Shown here one piece after another: positions 5,400 to 6,033 of a stretch of 6,033 nt of DNA. The notes beneath the pieces are model-generated. The model did no database searches. It saw only the letters and a program-made list of their open reading frames with translations, and was not told the DNA's origin. Each line of letters opens with the position of its first letter. Position 1 is the stretch's first letter. The DNA is from Rhodospirillales bacterium (GTDB taxonomy: Bacteria > Pseudomonadota > Alphaproteobacteria > Rhodospirillales > JASLLV01). The stretch is from contig JASMAE010000015.1 in NCBI GenBank assembly GCA_030754475.1, forward strand, positions 1 through 6,033, read 5' to 3'. Both the position numbers and the translations under genes were made by a program.

Positions 5400-6033
5400 T
5401 CACAAGGAGACGGCGTCGGCGACCGCGCGGGCGATGGCCAGCGATGCGGTCAGACCCGGCGAATCGATCCCGAACAGGTTGACCAGTCCCGCGATCCCGT
5501 GCTGGCGCGGTCCCTGGATCACGAAATCACCCGCGGGCTCGCCGGGCGCGTGCATCACCGTGCGGATGCCGGCGTAGTCGGGATGCAAAGACCGGTCCCC
5601 GATCTCGGGCCAGTACTGGCGAATCGCCGCGTAGAACCCCTGGGCGCGGTCGGGCGCGACATCGTAGTTCAGTTCCTCGATCCATTCGGAATCGGGTCCG
5701 AAGCGCGCGCGGCCCGTCAAGTCGAGCGTCAGGTGGATGCCAAGCGTGGAGGCGGTCGGCATGGGATAGATCAAACGATCGAACGGGGCGCGACCGCTGA
5801 GCGCGAAGTAGTTGCCCTTGACCATGCGCCGGGGCGGGATCGAATCGCGCGGCATGCCGCTCAAGCGCCGTGCCACGTCCTGGGCACCGACGCCGGCGCT
5901 GTTCACCACGACCCGGCAGCCGAGCCGACATGCCGCACGGCCGCCGATGGCGAGAACGATCCGATCCTCTTCGACGCGGCCTCCCGTCACCGGGCTTGTG
6001 AAGGCGACCACGGCGCCCCGGTCCTCGGCGTCG
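5400..6033 (-). CDS. LhgO-like FAD-dependent oxidoreductase, C-terminal part (runs off the window)
   Basis: C-terminal 210 residues of a DAO-superfamily flavoprotein resembling L-2-hydroxyglutarate oxidase/dehydrogenase, which oxidises L-2-hydroxyglutarate to 2-oxoglutarate using FAD. Visible blocks are the AFTSPVTGG segment, VVVNSAGVGAQ (an FAD-contact strand common to this superfamily), MVKGNYFALSGRAPFDRLIYPMP, GIHLTLDLTGRARFGPD and the C-terminal FGIDSPGLTASLAIA helix. These last three are close to LhgO proteins, which run about 370-400 residues. The frame stays open to 6033 and the GTG at 6011 is internal, so the true start and the N-terminal GxGxxG FAD fold are off the right edge. It ends with TGA at 5400-5402. 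The TM1410-like gene follows on the same strand about 158 bases later and may be co-transcribed. Substrate is inferred from family only. Confidence 0.87.
   Translation of the reverse strand, partial: DAEDRGAVVAFTSPVTGGRVEEDRIVLAIGGRAACRLGCRVVVNSAGVGAQDVARRLSGMPRDSIPPRRMVKGNYFALSGRAPFDRLIYPMPTASTLGIHLTLDLTGRARFGPDSEWIEELNYDVAPDRAQGFYAAIRQYWPEIGDRSLHPDYAGIRTVMHAPGEPAGDFVIQGPRQHGIAGLVNLFGIDSPGLTASLAIARAVADAVSL

Overview
This is a GC-rich, gene-dense bacterial window, most consistent with an alphaproteobacterium (Rhodospirillales-like). The hippurate-hydrolase-type start, the LhgO-like oxidoreductase and the SprA-related metalloprotease all fit that group, but no marker gene is present, so the placement is an inference. 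I see no rRNA, tRNA, CRISPR array, insertion sequence or phage gene.

Layout. Positions 1-188 hold no recognisable gene but carry a perfect 8-bp hairpin. An M20D amidohydrolase runs rightward from 189. A membrane-anchored S8 (subtilisin-like) serine protease runs leftward from 2368. The two genes collide: both lose their native 3' ends at the same point, about 1193-1201, and each frame then continues into the antisense of the other. A SprA-related/CJM1_0395-type metalloprotease lies leftward at 2573-3286. It is separated by an AT-richer divergent promoter region from two rightward small genes (3421-3648 and 3849-4085), which encode paralogous 75- and 78-residue proteins of unknown function. 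Converging on these from the right is a leftward secreted glycoside-hydrolase-like protein of the MJ1477/TM1410 (GH114-related) family. Upstream of it on the same strand is the C-terminal 210 residues of an LhgO-like FAD-dependent oxidoreductase that runs off the right edge.

The most interesting items are: (1) the TM1410-like protein, whose two half-barrels appear in swapped order, C-terminal-half motifs first and N-terminal-half motifs second, suggesting a circularly permuted TIM barrel; it also has Ala where the family usually has Glu after the conserved Gly; (2) the abrupt junction between two convergent genes, either a real deletion or an assembly chimera; (3) the tandem pair of small paralogous proteins; (4) a probable leaderless promoter for the metalloprotease. 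The genes do not form an evident single pathway. The oxidoreductase and the TM1410-like gene could be co-transcribed, and the rest look like independent units.
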